64,000 nt of DNA from Chamaelirium japonicum. Its lineage: Eukaryota; Streptophyta; Magnoliopsida; Liliales; Melanthiaceae. Positions 24,093 to 37,400 of the stretch are shown piece by piece. Position numbers and translations under genes: made by a program. The stretch covers positions 14,463,550 to 14,527,549 of the forward strand of contig OX393555.1 in the NCBI GenBank assembly GCA_947650365.1, written 5' to 3'. The notes beneath the pieces were generated by a model. That model searched no databases. It was not told where the DNA came from and saw only the letters and a list, made by a program, of their open reading frames with translations. How positions within the stretch are numbered: position 1 is the stretch's first letter; every line of letters begins with the position of its first letter.

Positions 24093-25800
24093 AAATTGAG
24101 AGGAGAGATGCACGGTTTTCAAGAGAGATAAATCAAAAAAAGAGAAAGAGAGAAGTCCAATCGGGCGGAAAAAAAAGAGGGATAGGTTGGACGGCTACGA
24201 TCGGGTGATGGACAGATAATTAAGGAAAGAGAAAGAAAATCCGAGAGAGAGAATAGGGGGGAGAGAGAGAGAGAATAGTTAGAGATCGAGGAATTAGGGG
24301 GAGAAAGAAACGTCTGCGATCTGATCCGGGGAGGCTCTGGTAGTTCGTGTAAGGCTTGGAGATCGGGCGGCTGAATGAGTTTGAGAGGAGAGAGAAAAAC
24401 GGAGAGAAAGAGGGTGACGGGAGAGGGTGCGACGGGTATAGCTGGGGTTCGGTTGAGGTAAGGTAAGAGAGAGGAAATTAAGGAAAGAGAGAAGAGAGAG
24501 ACGTCCGGGAGTTAGTTAGAGATATATAGAGAGAATTTGAGGGATCAGATGGAATCATAGGGATAGATCGTACATGAAGGAGTTGGAAAGAGAGATTAAG
24601 GGCTAGCGCCACTTTTGTAGGGGCTGCAGATAAGGAAGAAAATAAAGAGAAAATTGGGATTTAGAGAGAGAAGGAGAGATATGGGAAGAGAGAGATGGAC
24701 GTTGCGATGGGAGTCCGAGTCCGGGACAATCCGGAGGGGGCTGTGTGCTCGAGATGGAGGGGTGGACGGCTGCGATTGGGCCTCCGATCTGCATGGGTTT
24801 CGGATGAGCTGGACGCATGGGTTGTTATGATGATGCAAGATAGGGAAAGGAAGAATAGGGGATGGCTGTAATGAATGGGTTCAAACAAAAGAGAAATGGA
24901 ATCCATGCGTTCACCTGCATGGATGGGTGCTGAGATGGGTTTCCAAGTTGGGGTTTTGGTTGGGCAAAACGGACGGCCACGATTTGGTTTTGATTAAATA
25001 AAAATAAAAGAAAGAATAGAGAGTGGGGATATGAGGAGTTGTTATGAGGTTGGGCGGCTGGGATTAATTAGGATGCAAGGGATGGCTCGGTTGGAATCAT
25101 GATCGACAAAATGGTGCTGGGGTATTACATGGCTGTGATGGAAAAAGAGAGTAAAATAAGGAGAATAAAGCTGGTCGGTCATTCGGGTTCCACTCCGAAC
25201 CATCTGAGCTTGTCAACCTACGTCATTCCATTTTCATGCGTGTAGTCCTCCTCCAGGTTCGAATCATATATGCAGTGCGTTGGCTCGGTGAAGCCTTCTT
25301 TTGACTGAATCATCGTAAATATTCTTTTTCTCATTGAATTTCAAAAAAAGCCTCCAAACAGGCTGTGCATGCTCCATTAACTCGCCATGAGAATGTCCAT
25401 TGCTCTATCATGATGCCCTTGAGCTAGCTGCGCCGAGAACCAGATCAATTCCCTGAAAATCACATATGAAATGACATCCATAAGGTTCCAATACAAATAT
25501 CAATAAAAAAGGATAATTTGGACTATCGAGCTTCGTATTTTTCATTCATGCATTGTATGAGTACGACCAATATATCACTGTGTTTGTATGAAAGTGTACT
25601 ATGCAATGATGTAAAGAAAACGATGCGCTTTATGTATATATGAAAATTTTACGTAGGAAAGTGATAATAATGTCATATGAAATAAGCGATAAAATGCATT
25701 ATTTGAAGACTTAACACCTATCAACTGTCATGATGGATGATTAGATTTCAGCAGACGTGCTGAAATCAACATATTGTGATGTTTCTTGTGATGTTGAGGC
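24093..25800. other. Intergenic DNA with purine-rich GAGA tract
   Basis: From about 24120 to 24700 the plus strand is strongly purine-rich (GAGAGA and AAAGAGAGAG runs). The rest is mixed sequence with no convincing coding frame and no recognised repeat family. Confidence 0.4.
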
Positions 25801-26800
25801 TGATACAATAATTGTCTAGCTAAGCGGTGGGCTACAGCCTCAAGGGTCTCAATTGGCTATCCTTACCGGCCTAGATTAAGAAGGGGTCGAGCCCATTGGG
25901 GCAGATCACCTAGAGGAGCAGATGCAGGACTACGACACCATATGAACTGAATCGGTCTCCCTGTCTAACTGTCTTGCAAGATGGAACGTTTGGATCTTGC
26001 GACCTTGGGTATGGAGGAGGTGGGTGTAGAGGAGGACGAGAATGAAGGACTCCATATATAATAACATCGTCTGCTGTTGTTGTTGGCATCGACGATGGAC
26101 TCGACGGGGATGGGCCGCACCCCGACAAAGGAGAAGATGCAGAGGAAGAGTTGCATTCCAATGAAGGAGATGAAGAGTCGAATGATGAGGATGAAGAGTC
26201 GAATGTCGATGATGCAGAAGAAGAGGATGGAGAGGAGGTAGAAGCCAATGGAAATAGGGGAGCCTATTTCGATATGAACTTCGTCAAGCAAGTCCCACTC
26301 AGTGACATAGCCCTAATCCACAATATTATCAAGAAGACAATGGATGCTTATGGTGATGAGGGTCCCGAAGAAGGTATCTATGTGTTAGCTCCTGAGGAAT
26401 CGAAATCTCACAGTACGATTGGAGTCAATTATCGGAGTTGACCCCCGGAGGTTCCCATGCATCATTTCCGGCTACATCCGAACCTTCTAGCATGCTCACT
26501 CCGAAGCGGACTCTGCAGTGATAACCAACAACAGCGAGCGATCGAACAACTAGGAGCGGAAAGACAATGTGAGCCGAGCAGTGATTATGTGCTTGCACTC
26601 TATGCAGGTGATGCTCTTTTTTTTTGTGCTTAGAGGGACCTGTGTGGGTGTGCTCTCGTATGAGGCTCGATTGTTGGAGCAGGGTGTTTTGGGTACTATA
26701 AGTGATAGAGACTGAGCCTTTTATGCTGGCCCACACTGGGTATAGCCTAGCTATATATATAACTTCCTTCCCCCATTTTGAAATTATAATAAAAATTATT
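25801..26800 (+). other. Unassigned region with a short acidic open frame
   Basis: An open frame at 26151-26441 (96 codons) encodes a Glu/Asp-rich start (DEESNDEDEESNVDDAEEED) and then a short nonrepetitive part (AYFDMNFVKQVPLSDIALIH). The frame extends upstream without a clear start. It may be a decayed transposase tail or chance. I do not call it a gene. Confidence 0.25.
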
Positions 26801-26867
26801 TATATTTTAAAGAAAAGAAGTCCATGTGTCACAACATGGGAGTAAGGGCTCCATTTTAGTATATATA

Positions 26868-27174
26868 CTAGTAAGAAACCCAGGTAATGTCCAGATGAAC
26901 TTGATGCATACTACTTGGCACAGGCAATATCATAGTCATTTGAAAAAGTGTGATGAGTATAATTCACTTGTTATAGATCAGAGAGAGAGAGAGGAATGAT
27001 TTTCCTAATTAATATCTAATGACCATTAAATGCCATTGATCGAATGGATATTTATCATCTTAATAGTATGTTTTAATAAAATTTATGAGAGTGGGCCGTG
27101 TTCAGACATGAGAGATTAATTCTGGCTCTTAAAAAGAGATCGACGTGTCACAACACGGGAGAGAGGGCTCCATT
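26868..27174 (-). mobile_element. Helitron-like tandem unit 1, interrupted by CACTA-2
   Basis: Read on the minus strand, the unit ends in a short GC hairpin and TTTCTTACTAG followed by T, the Helitron 3' signature (hairpin, then CTRR before T). The tail of a further unit lies at 26815-26867. The unit is cut after GGGCTCCATT at 27174 by CACTA-2 and resumes at 39013. Confidence 0.6.
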
Positions 27175-27189
27175 CACTACAAGGAATAG

Positions 27190-27850
27190 GGTTTTTACCA
27201 ACGAAAAATTATAATACCGTCGGTAATAATATATATTTTACCGACGGGAACAATATTTGCCATCGGTAATATAACTTTGACTTTTTTTTTTTTTTTACAT
27301 ATTTATTACCGACGGTTATATATTATCCGTCGGTAATATATATTTACCAACGGTATTAATTAATTCCGTCGGGAATATAGGTTATTACCAACGGAAATAA
27401 AACCGTCCGTCGGCAATATATGTTATTACCGACAGTAATACAAAAGTCCGTCTCTAATAATATATTTTATATTTTACTATTTTTTTTTTTGTTTATTTTT
27501 ACCGATAGTAAATATATATCCGTCGGTATAATACTACGTTTTACCGACGGAATATATAATATCCGTCGGTAAAGATCCTGCGATTTTTTTCAGAGGCCCG
27601 CTCCCCCTTCATGTTTTTTTTATATTTATTTTTACCGACGGTAACTATATATCCGTCGGTATAATACTATGTTTTACCGACGGAATATATAGTATCCGTC
27701 GGTAAAGACCCTGTGATTTTTTCCAGAGACCCGCTCCCACTTTATATTTTTTTTTCGTTGATTTTTACAGACGGTATCTATATTTCTGTCGGTATAAGGC
27801 TACTTTTTACTGACGGAATATATTATTTCCGTCAGTAAAAACCCTATGAT
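27190..27850. repeat. CACTA-2 left subterminal repeats
   Basis: ACCGACGG and CCGTCGGTAA occur many times in both orientations, often as TTACCGACGG(N)CCGTCGGTAA pairs 10-30 bp apart. A roughly 120-bp larger unit, containing AGAGGCCCGCTCCC, CGTCGGTATAATACTA and ATCCGTCGGTAAAGA, is repeated about three times (about 27500-27850). Confidence 0.88.
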
Positions 27851-27879
27851 TATATCAGATCAGCGATCCTCCTTTCTGT

Positions 27880-28119
27880 TTCTGTTTCGATCTATCCCTC
27901 CCCTCTCTCTCGATTTAATTCCTCCCTCCCTCCTCGGCCTCCCTCCCCTCTCTCTCTCGATCTAATTCCCCCCCTCCCTGGCCTTCTTCCCCTCCCTCGC
28001 GTGCCTCCGGCTGGCCACCCCTCCCCTCCCTTGCACCTCCGGCCACCCCTCCCATCTTTCGCGCCATCGACCGACGACGCCACTGCTCCTCCTCCTCGAG
28101 GCCTACCTCTCCATCTCCG
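27880..28119 (+). promoter_or_regulatory. CT-rich putative leader/promoter region of the CACTA-2 transposase gene
   Basis: It is strongly pyrimidine-rich (CTCCCTCCCCTCTCTCTC and similar), then GC-rich, and ends at a candidate splice donor CATCTCCG|GTGAGC (28119/28120). A matching acceptor TTACTACAG ends at 28809, 25 bp before the transposase ATG. It is therefore probably a noncoding first exon. Transcription is inferred. Confidence 0.45.
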
Positions 28120-28346
28120 GTGAGCTCCTCCTCCTCCCTCTCCCCCTTAGTTTATTTTGTTCCAAATCACATCCTAAAGTTTGAAATGTTAGCACAATAC
28201 CCCTTTTGTCATCTACTTAATTCCCTCATTTGGTAATTTTTATTTTATCAAAACTAAATTGAATGGGGGGAATGGGGGGAAAAATATAGTTTTTAGACTA
28301 GGGTTCAGGATTGATTCCCGATAAAGGATTAGAGTGCACCAATATC

Positions 28347-28790
28347 TAGGGGTGAGCGTCGGTTTTGTCGATCGGTTTCGATATCGGTTTGTTGATTTTA
28401 TTTTATTTCGGTTTACGAAAAATCAAAACCGAAACCTAAATGGTCAGTTTTTGTCGGTTCGGTGTGATGGGTTTTCGGTTCGGTTTCGATTGATATGAGG
28501 TATGCTAGAGCCCTCGACTCTTGAATCTTGATCGTTAATTCGTCACAAAATAATGGATGATTGTGCCCTTATATAGTGCCAAAATGAAAGTTCAAAGTAA
28601 AATCAACCGACATTCACTCTTTTGAAGCATTGTAGATGTAACATAATTATTTTATACTTGCACTTACTGGAAACAAAAGTATTTTGGCTGTTGGGTTTAT
28701 GATTTAAGGAGTCGGGTCGGTTTTTTCGGTTTCGGTTCGGTGTTCCATACCCGGGAACCGAAACCAAAATTGTGCGGAGTCTTATAGACA
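28347..28790. mobile_element. Possible hAT-type MITE remnant in the CACTA-2 leader intron
   Basis: It begins TAGGGGTGAGCGTCGGTTTT and contains many GGTTCGG/TCGGTTT motifs, with ACCGAAACC in the inverse sense near the right side. This resembles TAGGGGTGAGC-type non-autonomous elements, but I found no convincing right terminus or target duplication. Confidence 0.35.
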
Positions 28791-28834
28791 TGGTTTGAAA
28801 TTACTACAGGTGTTGTATAGCCAGATAGACGAAG

Positions 28835-31800
28835 ATGTCTTCGATCGATAAGAGTTGGATGCGTAATTCGAATCGCATGAGCCAAGAGTACATAGAAGGA
28901 GTTAGGAAATTTTTGGATTTTGCATTTGAACGTCTTGCACCGCTTGATGAAAAAATTGTGTATCCCTGTATAGACTGCGGAAGGATGACTAAGAAGGTTC
29001 GAGAGGAATATGAGGTTGATATGGTAATACGTGGCATTGACATTAGCTATACCCATTGGTTCTCGTATGGTAAGGAGGTAGATGCAGTCCCCATGGTAGC
29101 TCGTGGTGAAACTGCAAACACAGTGATCGATGATGACGATAATATTAATACAGACGATGACGATGACATGCAGGGTATGATACATGATTTGCAAGGTGGA
29201 ATAGGCACGGAAACACCGTTAGGTGATCAACCCAATATTGAAGCGGACAAGTTCTACAGATTGCTTAAGGATGCCGAACAACCTCTATACCCAGGGTGTG
29301 AGAAGTTTTCAAAACTTTCTTTCACTATAAAGCTTCTTCATTTGAGGTGCCTCAATAGTTGGAGTAATAAGTCATTTAATATGTTGGTAGAGTTGTTGAA
29401 AGAGGCTTTTCCTATAGGTGAGACAATACCGAAATCATTTTACGAGGCAAAGAAGATAATTACAGATCTCGGTCTTGGTTATGACAAAATTGATGCATAC
29501 ATGAACGATTGTATGTTGTACCGAAAGGAGTACGAACATGCGCGGTCATGCCACATATGCAGAGCAACGAGATATAAAGAGACGGATACCGAGTTTAGTA
29601 CCAATCGAAGGAATAAAATATATCTGTAAAGGTTCTCCTATACTTCCCGCTTAGGGACAAGCTTCAGAGGTTATTTATATCATCAAAGACTGCTGAGCAC
29701 ATGAGGTGGCATGCACGAGAACGTACAGATGACGGGGTTATGAGACATCCGACCGACTCTCTGATGTGGAAAGATTTTGATCAGACCTATCCTGAATTAG
29801 TATGTGAAGTTCGCAACGTTAGGTTAGGGCTTGCTAGCGATGGCTTCAATCCCTTTAAGAATATGAGTGTGTTGTACAACATTTGGCCAGTTATCCTAGT
29901 TCCATACAATTTGCCTCCCTGGATGTGCTTAAAAAAGCCATACACAATGCTCTCCTTGCTCATTCCCGGACCTAAGTTGCCTGGTAACGATATTGACGTT
30001 TACTTGCAGTCGTTGATTGAGGAGTTGAACGAGTTATGGGAAGTTGGGGCCGATACATATGATGCCTCGTTGCGCTAGAATTTTCGGATACATGCGGCAC
30101 TTCTATGGACCATCAACGATTTTCCTGCATATGCCAACTTATCTGGGTGGAGTACTAAAGGAAAATTGGCGTGCCCTACATGCAATAAGGAGACATATTC
30201 ATTACGGTTAAAGAACGGAGGCAAGTTCTGTTATATGGGCCATTGAAGATTCCTTATTGACGGCCATAAGTGGAGGGAGAATAAAACAGCGTTCAATAGT
30301 AAGAAAAAACTTACAGAGGCCCCGGACCAGCTTTCGGGGGTAGAAGTCTTGTGTAAATTGGATCAGCTTGATGCGGTGGCACTTGAGAAAGATAAAAAAA
30401 AAAGAGAACGTATGAAGAATCTACGTGTGAGCATAACTGAAAGAAGAAGAGTATTTTCTTTAAACTACCATACTGGAGCAGCCTACTTTTGCGGCATAAC
30501 TTGGATGTCATGCATATCAAGAAAAATATGTGTGACAACATTATAGGAACACTGCTGAATCTCGACGGTAAGACGAAGGATAATCTTAAATCTCGTCTCG
30601 ATCTTAAGAAGTTGGGCATTCAAAAATCACTTCATCCCCAACAGATTGAGGATAAGTATGTGTTGCCAGTTGCATGCTACACCATGAGCTCACAGCAGAA
30701 GGCAGCCTTATGTGCATTTCTACGGTCTGTGAAAACGCCGGACGGTTACTGTTCGAATATCGCACGATGCGTGCAAGAGAATGACCGAAAGTTGTCTGGA
30801 TTAAAGAGCCATGATTGTTATATTCTTATGCAACGATTGTTATCTCTTGCTATACGTGGGAATTTAACCGAACAGGTGTCTGGTCTGTTAATTGAGCTCA
30901 ACACTTTTTTCAGACAGTTGTGCTCGAAGGTACTTAGACTGGACCAACTTGATCAGATGGAGAGAGATATTGCAATCACATTGTGTAAGCTAGAGATGAT
31001 ATTTCCACCTTCCATCTTTGATGTCATGGTGCATTTGACCATTCACTTGGCAAATAAAGCCAAACTCGGCGGCCCAGTTCATTACCGCTGGATGTATTTT
31101 ATCAAGAGATAATCGTCTCGTTTTATTTTTTAATATATTTGATCGTTCTTGAGGTATTTATCCATAAATTTTTTTCTCAAATTAGGTACTTGCGAACATT
31201 GAAATCATATGTTCGTAATAAAAGTCGTCCGGAGGGATCAATTGCTGAAGGATACATAGCAGAAGAATGTCTGATATTCTGTTTAAGATACCTACATGGT
31301 ATAGATACGCGATTCAATCAACTTGAGCGGAACTATGATGGCGGTCCAATAAACTTCGATGGGGGTCTGTCTATATTTGTCGAAATGGATAGACCTCTAG
31401 GAGGAGGCAAAACCTGTCAATTGTCTATAGATGAGATTCAACAGGCACATATGTATGTGTTGCGCCAATATGATGAAGTATGGCCATTCATTGAGTAAAT
31501 ATTAATATTTACGATTATTTACTCATTCTTTCAGTCTATTCATTAAGTATATGTGCTAATTATAATTTAATTCATAACTTGTAAAACAGGAAGCATAAAA
31601 CCATCATTAATAATCAAGGTACTTGAAATGCTCCATAAATTTATGATCGTGAATTTCCATCGTGGTTCGAGAAATACGTAAATATTCATATCATTACTGA
31701 ATTTTATTGACATCCATTACCGAACAATAATTATGTGTTTATATCATGAATGTCATGTGGTTATTATAGGCACAAGAGCTGCACGACAACCATGATCCGC

Positions 31801-32445
31801 TGATGAATACGAATCTCTAGTGCTTATCTTATAGCCATTTGCAAGACGCAATATTATTTGATGGTTATATCGTGAACGGTTATAGATTTCGGACGAAAGA
31901 TAGTGAAAAATCACGAAGAACACAAAATAGTGGGGTTGTCGTCAATGATAAGAAAGAAGAATTAGGAAATATCAACTTCTACGACGTCCTCAATGAGATT
32001 CTCAAGATTAAATTCCTTAGCCAAAATCGGATCGTATTATTCAAATATAATTGATTATGATGTTAATAATCGCGGGACTGGTTATAATGTTGACAAATAC
32101 GGTTTTATCAGCATCAACACTAGCAAGAGATTGAATACCCAATATCAAGATCCATTCATTCTTGCCTTTCAAGCGGAACATATATTTTACGCACCGGATA
32201 ATACCTCTCCATGTTGGCAAATTGTAGTCAAGTCACTACCCTGAGATTTTTATGACATGAGAGACAAAGATGCGGGGGTCTTCAATGATGATTTGGATGC
32301 ATATCAGAATGATGAGATAATCGTTGTCGATGCAGTGTACGACAAAAATAAAGAGGTCGATAATATAAACTAGACAGCGAGTGCAAATCAAATGATAGAA
32401 GAGGGATGCGATGAGAGTGACAGAGATGAGACACAAAATGACTAG
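28835..32445 (+). pseudogene. Broken TNP2-type CACTA transposase
   Basis: Domain order matches the intact copy at 1155-4925: transposase-associated domain (MSSIDKSWM start, CIDCGRM), PLYPGCEKFSKLSF, ASDGFNPFKNMS, NDIDVYLQSLIEELNELWE, HNLDVMHIKKNMCDNI, HYRWMYF, YVRNKSRPEGSIAEGYIAEE and a DUF4216-like tail (VLFKYN, then DPFILAFQAEHIFY). Lesions include a frameshift at about 29570-29630, in-frame stops at 30076 and 30244, a frameshift near 30480, a stop at 31818, a frameshift near 32045 and a stop near 32242. It diverges well beyond the first copy and is a different lineage. No functional transposase is expected. Confidence 0.9.
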
Positions 32446-32619
32446 ACCTGGATTATTTTATATGTAAATTGGACTGTTAGAAAATGAATATTTTACTATT
32501 TTATAGGTAAATCAAATTGTTTTATATATAAAGCATATTGTTTCATATATAAATCATATTGTTTCATATGTAAATCAAACTGTTTTATATTGTTTAATAT
32601 GTAAATCAACCTATTTCAG

Positions 32620-34331
32620 ATGGTATCACGGTCGAGGGTTCGTAGAGGCAGGGGTGGGCTAGCTCGGAGCGCTCTGGCTGCCACCCCAAGGTCTGAGGCC
32701 GAGTCCTCCGGATCTGGTAGTGTTGTACCTCTCTACACACTAGCTCCTGATGAGGTCGCAGCCTCCGGAGCTTCGAGCAGTGCTCAGTACTCGGCTACGG
32801 CGTCTACGCCCACAGGTAATATTTAGATCTAAAGTTTTATACATATTGTAAATACTTGTTCAGTACTGATGTATATTTTATTTGCAGGGTCATGGATCAC
32901 CAGGCATGTAGGCGACCGGGGTGTGACGACGGTCCGGTGCTTGTCGAGCTTACGCGAGCCGCTTTCCCTATAGTGGTGCGATAGGTCCTTTGTGGGCGAG
33001 CACGCTTCTGACGCCGCCACGTGGGTCGGTATGATAGTATGTGAGGAGAGAAATGCCCCTATTGTGGGGATAAAGGGGTGGAAGAACATCGATGCATCCT
33101 ATAAGGAGAGGATGTATCAGGTCTTTTTGGTACGTCAGTTTCATTAAAGCATTTTAGAATAATATCGTACTTCTTTATAATTTGATTTGATAAAATTACG
33201 TGTTTCTAAATTAATTTTATAGGAGAAATTTAAATGGGAGAACATGGAAACCGACACCCACCGGGAGGACTTGTGGAAGACGGTGAGTGAGCGGTACAGG
33301 GATTACCGTTACGAGCTCCACCAGCTCTATGGTTACTTGGTCGGCGAGCCGGCTAAGGAGTTACAGGCTGCGACCGTGACGAGAGATGTGTCACCGCTAC
33401 ACGTTCTACAGTTTTTGATCGCTCACTGGGCCACCCTTCAGTTTCAGGTATAATTATTATTTTATTGATTCATACTTGTTTTAATATTATACTAAAAATT
33501 TGTATTGATGTTTAAAAATTTAATCGATTGACACAGGCGAGTTCTGCTAAAGGCAAGTAGAATAGAAATACCTTGACGATATCTGCTCCAGTGAGGTGGA
33601 GGACCTCCATGCCCCAGCTTGCCTAGCAGCTGGTAAATGATACAAACATTTTATTATTTAACTCATCTATTTATTTTATATGTCAAAAAACAAACACAGT
33701 CCTTGGGCCACGAGCCTAATCGGATTGACCTTTTTGAGGCCTCTAGGAGGCGACGTACCGATGGGGCATTTATGGATGACAGGGTTGCCTCGCAAGTGGT
33801 AAGTAATTAAATTACTGTTAATATATTTGTATACGTATGCTATCAAATATAATTGAATATCATTGGTTGTTTTCATATAGGAGAGAATGCGACTTATTGT
33901 GACCCCGTCGGGCGAGGCCGGCTCCTTCTCCAGCTCAGTATGTGTCAACTCAGCGATGGATACTGTGCTCAGACCTGCCACGCACCGTCGTGTCCTCTGT
34001 ACGGGCCTTGGAGTCACGCCCTCCTCCTACTTTGGACAAGAAGGTATGCGCTTGAGGGGAAGGGACATCCAGACCGGTGCTATCACTAAGTTGCAATCTG
34101 CGCTAGACGTGGAGGGCGAGTAGAGGCAGGCCCTCGAGCACATGGTTGAGGTAGAGCACGAGCAGAGGCAGGCCCTTGAGCACAGGGTTGAGGCGGAGAG
34201 GCAGGCCCTCGAGCACAGGGTTGAGGTGGAGAGGCAGGCCCTCAATGAGGAAAGAAAAGCTCGCAGAGCACCAGAGCGTCGGCTTAATGAGTTCATAAAC
34301 CGGTCTAGCGGTGGCTCATGCTCATGATCAG
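32620..34331 (+). pseudogene. Broken Ptta/En-Spm accessory gene of CACTA-2
   Basis: It starts MVSRSRVRRGRGGLARSALA and continues over several exons with plausible GT-AG introns. Recognisable pieces include SWITRHVGDRG, ERNAPIVGIKGWKNIDASYK, EDLWKTVSERYRDYRYELHQ, SLGHEPNRIDLFEASRRRRT and ERMRLIVTPSG. Lesions include a stop at 32971, two stops in the 33530-33640 exon and a stop near 34122. The last part (34123-34260) encodes tandem RQALEHRVE(V/A)E heptad-like units, a probable coiled coil. A donor CAG|GTACTT at 34331/34332 pairs with an acceptor ATTGCAG ending at 38197, which would put a final exon after the satellite array. Confidence 0.75.
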
Positions 34332-34404
34332 GTACTTACTAATCTTTAAAATATTAGTAAAACATATGGATCTTACTAATTTTAGCTTAGATCATATTAT
34401 CATG

Positions 34405-37400
34405 CTAACATGCTAACTTATGATTTTCCAACGCTTAAACTCTAAATTAGACAATCGGATGGTAAATTATTAAAATATCCAATTAGAACTCGCTCGCAAG
34501 TCCGAAATACGAAATAATTCCAAGTACGAATTATCGTATTCTGATTCGATGACGATCCGATCGAATTCAAACCTATTTCAAATCCGAAACATGCTACCTT
34601 ATGATTTTTCAACGCTTAGACTCTCAATTGGTCAATCAGAGCGTAAATTGTTAAAATATCCAATTAGAACTCGCTCGCAAGTTTGAAATACAGAATAATT
34701 CCAAGTATAAATTATCGGATGCTGATCCGATGACAATCCGATCGAATCCAAACCTATTTCAAATCCGAAACACCCTAACTTATGATTTTTCAACGCTTAG
34801 ACTCTAAATCGATCAATCGGAGTGTAAATTGTTAAAATATCCAATTATAACTCGCTCGCAAGTCCGAAATATGAAATAATTCTAAGTACGAATTATCGGA
34901 TGCCGATCCAATGCCGATCCGATCAAATCCAAACCTATTTTAAATCCGAAACACGCTAACTTATGTTTTTTCAACGCTTAGACTCTAAATCGGTCAATCG
35001 GAGGGTAAATTGTTAAAATATCCAATTAGAACTCGCTCACAAGTCCGAAATACAGAATAATTCTAAGTATAAATTATCGGATGCCGATCCGATCGAATCC
35101 AAACCTATTTCAAATTCGAAACACGCTAACTTATGATTTTCCAACGGTTAGACTCTCAATTGATCAATCGGAGCATAAATTGTTAAAATATCCAATTAGA
35201 ACTCGTTCGCAAGTCCAAAATACGGAATAATTCAAAGTACGAATTATCGGATTCCGATCCGATGACGATCCGATCGAATCCAAACCTATTTCAAATCCGA
35301 AATACCCTAATTTATGATTTTTCAACGCTTAGACACTCAATTGGCCAATCGGAGTGTAAATTGTTAAAATATCCAATTAGAACTCGCTCACAAGTCCGAA
35401 ATACGGAATAATTCCAAGTATAAATTATCGGATGCCGATCCGATAATGATCCGATCAAATCCAAACCTATTTCTAAACTGAAACACGCTAACTTATGATT
35501 TTTCAATGCTTAGACTCTAAATCGGTCAATCAGAGTGTAAATTGTTAAAATATCCAATTAAAACTCGCTCGCAAGTCCGAAATATGGAATAATTATAAAT
35601 ACGAATTATCAGATGCTGATCCGATGATGATCCGATCGAATCCAAACCTATTTCAAGTCCGAAACACGCTAACTTATGATTTTTCAATGCTTAGACTCTA
35701 AATCGGTCAATCGGAGTGTAAATTGTTAAAATATCCAATTAGAACTCGCTCGCAAGTCCGAAATATGGAATAATTCCAAGTACAAATTATCGGATGCCGA
35801 TCCGATGGCATCCGATCGAATCCAAACCTATTTCAAATCCGGAACACGCTAACTTATGATTTTTCAACACTTAGACTCTCAATTGGTCAATCGGAGGGTA
35901 AATTATTAAAATATCCAATTAGAACTCGCTCGTAAGTCCGAAATACGGAATAATTCCAAGTACGAATTATCAGATACCGATCCGATGACGATCCGATCGA
36001 ATCCAAACCTATTTCAAATCTGAAACACGCTAATTTATGATTTTTCAACTCTTAGACTCTAAATCGGTAAATCGGAGCGTAAATTATTAAAATTTCCAAT
36101 TATAACTCGCTCACAAGTCCGAAATACAAAATAATTCCAAGTATGAATTATCGGATCCTAATCCGATGATGATCCAATCAAATCCAAACCTATTTCAAAT
36201 CCGAAACACGCTAACTTATGATTTTTCAACGTTTAGACTCTCAATTGGTCAATCGAAGGGTAAATTGTTAAAATATCCAATTAGAACTTGCTCGCAAGTC
36301 CGAAATACAGAATAATTCCAAGTATGAATTATCGGATGCCGATCCGATGCCGATTCGATCGAATCCAAACCTATTTCAAATCCGAAACACGCTAAGTTAT
36401 GATTTTTCAACGCTTAGACTCTAAATCGGTCAATCGGAGTGTAAATTGTTAAAATATTCAACTAGAACTCGCTCGCAAGTCCGAAATATAAAATAATTCC
36501 AAGTATGAATTATCGGATGCTGATCCGATCTAATCCAAACCTATTTCAAATCCGAAACACGCTAACTTATGATTTTTCAACGCTTAAACTCTAAATCGGT
36601 CAATCGGAGCGTAAATTGTTAAAATATCCAATTAGAACTCACTCGCAAGTCCGAAATACAAAATAATTCCAAGTACAAATTATCGGATGCCGATCCGATG
36701 ATGATCCAATCGAATCCAAACCTATTTCAAATCCGAAACATGCTAACGTATGATTTTTCAACGCTTAGACTCTAAATCGGTCAATCGAAGTGTTAATTAT
36801 TAAAATATCCAATTAGAACTCTCTCGCAAGTCCGAAATATGAAATAATTTATAGTACGAATTATCGGATACCGATCCGATGATGATCCGATCGAATCCAA
36901 ACCTATTTCAAATCTGAAACGCGCTAACTTATGATATTTCAACGCTTAGACTCTAAATCGATCAATCGGAGCGTAAATTGTTAAAATTTCTAATTAGAAC
37001 TCGCTCGCAAGTCCCAAATATGAAATAATTCCATGTACGAATTATCGGATGCCGATATGATGACGATCCAATCGAATCCAAACCTATTTTAACTCCGAAA
37101 CAAGCTAATTTTTGATTTTTCAACGCTTGGACTCTCAATTGGTCAATCGGAGGGTAAATTATTAAAATATCCAATTAGAACTCGCTCGCAAGTCCGAAAT
37201 ACGGAATAATTCCAAGTACGAATTATCGGATGTCGATCCGATGACGATCCAATCAAATCCAAACCTATTTCAAATCCGAAACACGCTAACTTATGATTTT
37301 TCAACGCTTAGACTCTAAATCGGTCAATCGGAGTGTAAATTGTTAAAATATCCAATTAGAACTCGCTCGCAAGTCCGAAATATGAAATAATTCCAAGTAC

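Noticed and set aside
24596-24906. Minus-strand Ser/Leu/Pro-rich frames
   Set aside because: They are the complement of a purine-rich GAGA tract; three overlapping frames are open at once, as expected for simple sequence.
26151-26441. Acidic 96-codon frame as a gene
   Set aside because: Glu/Asp-rich simple sequence, no start context, no splice or promoter evidence, and no recognised domain; kept only as an unassigned region.
27892-28083. Minus-strand Gly/Arg-rich frame
   Set aside because: Complement of the CT-rich leader of CACTA-2; low complexity.
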